Of a stretch of 64,000 nt of DNA, positions 62,531-64,000 are shown piece after piece. Origin of the DNA: Acidimicrobiales bacterium (GTDB lineage: Bacteria > Actinomycetota > Acidimicrobiia > Acidimicrobiales > MedAcidi-G1); assembly GCA_014237715.1 (NCBI GenBank), contig JAAZZG010000002.1, forward strand, positions 228,841 to 292,840, written 5' to 3'. The notes under the pieces were generated by a model. That model saw nothing but the letters and a program-made list of their open reading frames with translations, did no database searches and was not told the DNA's origin. A program made the position numbers and the translations under genes. Each line of letters starts with the position of its first letter. Positions within the stretch are counted from its first letter, which is position 1.

Positions 62531-64000
62531 TCAACTTGCGGAGAAGCAAGCTCCGTCATACTCGTGCGCCGCTGCGACGGTCCCCGTGTAGGACGCCTCC
62601 AGCAACACCGAGCCAAGGCTTCCACCCTCGGCGATCGTCGCGTTGGGTGTGTAGATCGACGTATCGATCTGGAAGAGCACGCTGCTCCGGACGACGTTGT
62701 CGCCCGGTGCACCGCTCCAACTCTGGTTCGGCGTCAAGCCGCCATAATCGACGGTGACCTGGTTAGCGGCGGCCACGACCCCGGCACGGGTCATGTCCTT
62801 GTTCTTCGCCGCCTGCTCCAAGATCTGGTGGGCGGCCATGCCCTCCAACCAGCCGACGACGTACGCGTCGGAGATGGCAGCGTCCGGACGGGCGGCCAGC
62901 ATCTCCTGCTCCATCTCCACCATGCCCGGCGAGGCGCTGGAGCCCCAGGCCAGGTTGTAGGTCGAGATCAGATAGTTCGCCTCCATGTACGGTGCCAGCG
63001 GCGAGGCCAGCAGCGCAGGGTTGTACGACGGACTGTTGCCCGACCACACGGCCTCGAAGCCCTGGGCGGCTGCACCACCCATGATTTCAGCCGTGAGACC
63101 CGGAGAGCTCGTGAGCCACACCATGTTGGCTCCCGACTCGACCAGGCCGGTAATCACCGGCGTCTGGTCGGCGCCAGGAATGATCGCAGCCTCACCGTCG
63201 TAGACGACCTCAATGCCGAGAATGTCGGCGGCCATCTTGGCTCCCACGGCGCCGTCCTGGCCGTACTCGCCCGGGAACGAGATGACGGCCAGCTTGGGCT
63301 CGCCGTCGATCATGTTGGCGGCGATGTACTCGACACCGTTCATGCCCTCGTAGCAGTAGTTGGTGCCATTTTCGAAGACGTTGGCGCCGTAATCAGTTTC
63401 AGGCCACCCGGAGTACCACGACAGCGGGACGGCGGCCAGATCGTCCTCAACCAGCGTCTCGGCGATGGCCGCGGTGTGCGGCGAGCCGGTGCTGTTGGAC
63501 AGGATCACCACACCGGAGCCGCCGGTGTCGCGCATGACCTCGTAGCGCTCCAGGTGGGTGGCCACGTCGTAACCGTTGTCAAGCACGACGAACTCCACCT
63601 CCTTGCCGTCGATGCCGCCGTTGGCGTTCACCATGTCCCAGTACACGGACTGGGCGTCCACGATCAGGGTGGTGAGCCCCGCGAACCGACCGCTGAGGTC
63701 GGCAATAGCGCCGATCCGGATGGTGTCATCTGTGACCCCATAGTCGTAGAGCGTTTCAGCAGCTACCGGGGCCTCGGGGCAGACACCCTGATCGGCTGAA
63801 GCCCAGCCGGTCCAGCGGGCGCAGTTGTCGGCCAGCCACTTGTTGGCGGCGTCCTCAGGCTCCATGCCGTCGATGTCGACGTACATGGCCAACTGGGCAA
63901 TGTCCAGGTTGGTGAAGTTCATCTTCTGGACAGCGACATACGCAGTCGGCCACTTGTCCGGGAAGCCGGACCACACACCGAGCTTGAGGTACCCATCCTT
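62531..64000 (-). CDS. ABC substrate-binding protein, tandem OpuAC-end plus branched-chain-type domain, N-terminus outside window
   Basis: The open frame runs unbroken from the right edge (64000) to a stop at 62531, at least 489 residues. The first visible 60 residues (LGVWSGFPDKWPTAYVAVQK, YVDIDGMEPEDAANKWLADN) match the C-terminal end of OpuAC/ProX-type glycine betaine-binding domains. Then from about VTDDTIRIGAIADLSGRFAG a branched-chain-type (Peripla_BP_6) domain begins and ends with the stop. The two are fused in one frame without a stop. A dimethylglycine-dehydrogenase-like enzyme and Liv-type ATPases nearby agree with an osmolyte substrate. No signal peptide can be seen because the start lies outside. 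Confidence 0.83.
   Translation of the reverse strand, partial: KDGYLKLGVWSGFPDKWPTAYVAVQKMNFTNLDIAQLAMYVDIDGMEPEDAANKWLADNCARWTGWASADQGVCPEAPVAAETLYDYGVTDDTIRIGAIADLSGRFAGLTTLIVDAQSVYWDMVNANGGIDGKEVEFVVLDNGYDVATHLERYEVMRDTGGSGVVILSNSTGSPHTAAIAETLVEDDLAAVPLSWYSGWPETDYGANVFENGTNYCYEGMNGVEYIAANMIDGEPKLAVISFPGEYGQDGAVGAKMAADILGIEVVYDGEAAIIPGADQTPVITGLVESGANMVWLTSSPGLTAEIMGGAAAQGFEAVWSGNSPSYNPALLASPLAPYMEANYLISTYNLAWGSSASPGMVEMEQEMLAARPDAAISDAYVVGWLEGMAAHQILEQAAKNKDMTRAGVVAAANQVTVDYGGLTPNQSWSGAPGDNVVRSSVLFQIDTSIYTPNATIAEGGSLGSVLLEASYTGTVAAAHEYDGACFSAS

Overview
The window is high-GC DNA that looks chromosomal, from an actinobacterium. The evidence is a WhiB regulator, an acyl-CoA carboxylase epsilon subunit, a GSI/GSII glutamine synthetase pair beside a GlnR-type orphan regulator, an Mrp ATPase without the CxxC motif, an LppM-like lipoprotein and many GTG starts. 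The mix of an osmolyte-catabolism block, an inferred selenoprotein and paired amidohydrolases suggests a free-living, possibly marine, Acidimicrobiia-type organism; that placement is inference.

Layout. 1-11.9 kb: NAD synthetase, a secreted helical protein, a nitrogen block (glnII and glnA divergent, then a GlnR-like regulator), RidA, a compact fused [2Fe-2S]/xanthine-dehydrogenase-like protein, a lipoprotein, an A-type Fe-S carrier, Mrp and FxsA. 12-15.2 kb: selA-selB, the selenocysteine incorporation machinery. 15.2-18 kb: WhiB, NfeD, a STAS protein opposite a response regulator, tRNA-Pro. 18-19.3 kb: a lower-GC islet with a tRNA-end relic and an LppM-like lipoprotein. 19.4-30.4 kb: mixed housekeeping, including sulfatase, two DMT transporters' worth of scattered transport functions, asd and lysC separated by two lipoproteins, cyclophilin and Aat. 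30.4-38.2 kb: propionyl-CoA carboxylase parts and methylmalonyl-CoA epimerase, LOG, exonuclease, recR, dnaX, tRNA-Ser(GGA), SRP RNA, tadA, tRNA-Ser(CGA). 38.2-47.6 kb: accessory metabolism (ABC binding protein, two TetR regulators, UGSC operon, two SDRs, two amidohydrolases). 47.7-52.7 kb: a molybdopterin oxidoreductase with a fused Fe-S/NrfD partner under a TetR regulator. 52.7-64 kb: osmolyte use (taurine-type ABC parts, aminotransferase, Pta, dimethylglycine-dehydrogenase-like enzyme, Liv-type ABC parts, and a binding protein that appears to be a fusion).

The most notable object is at 41727-42275. A small gene is interrupted by an in-frame TGA at 42000-42002 that is followed directly by codons for Gly-Ser-Cys. 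The reading frame then stays open for 90 more codons and ends in an ATGA overlap with the next gene. A hairpin with an 8-bp stem and a G-initiated apical loop lies about 19 nt after the TGA, where a bacterial SECIS element is expected. With selA and selB about 28 kb upstream, this is best read as a UGSC-motif selenoprotein (U = selenocysteine, UxxC redox motif), in an operon with an uncharacterised 358-residue protein and an SDR, behind a TetR regulator whose likely operator overlaps the operon start. Conventional gene calling would split or truncate it.

How the genes work together: GlnR-like protein probably controls the two glutamine synthetases; SelA/SelB serve the UGSC selenoprotein and perhaps others outside the window; the 53.6-64 kb block would import and degrade taurine-like and betaine-derived compounds, although xsc and a dedicated taurine-binding protein are not in view.
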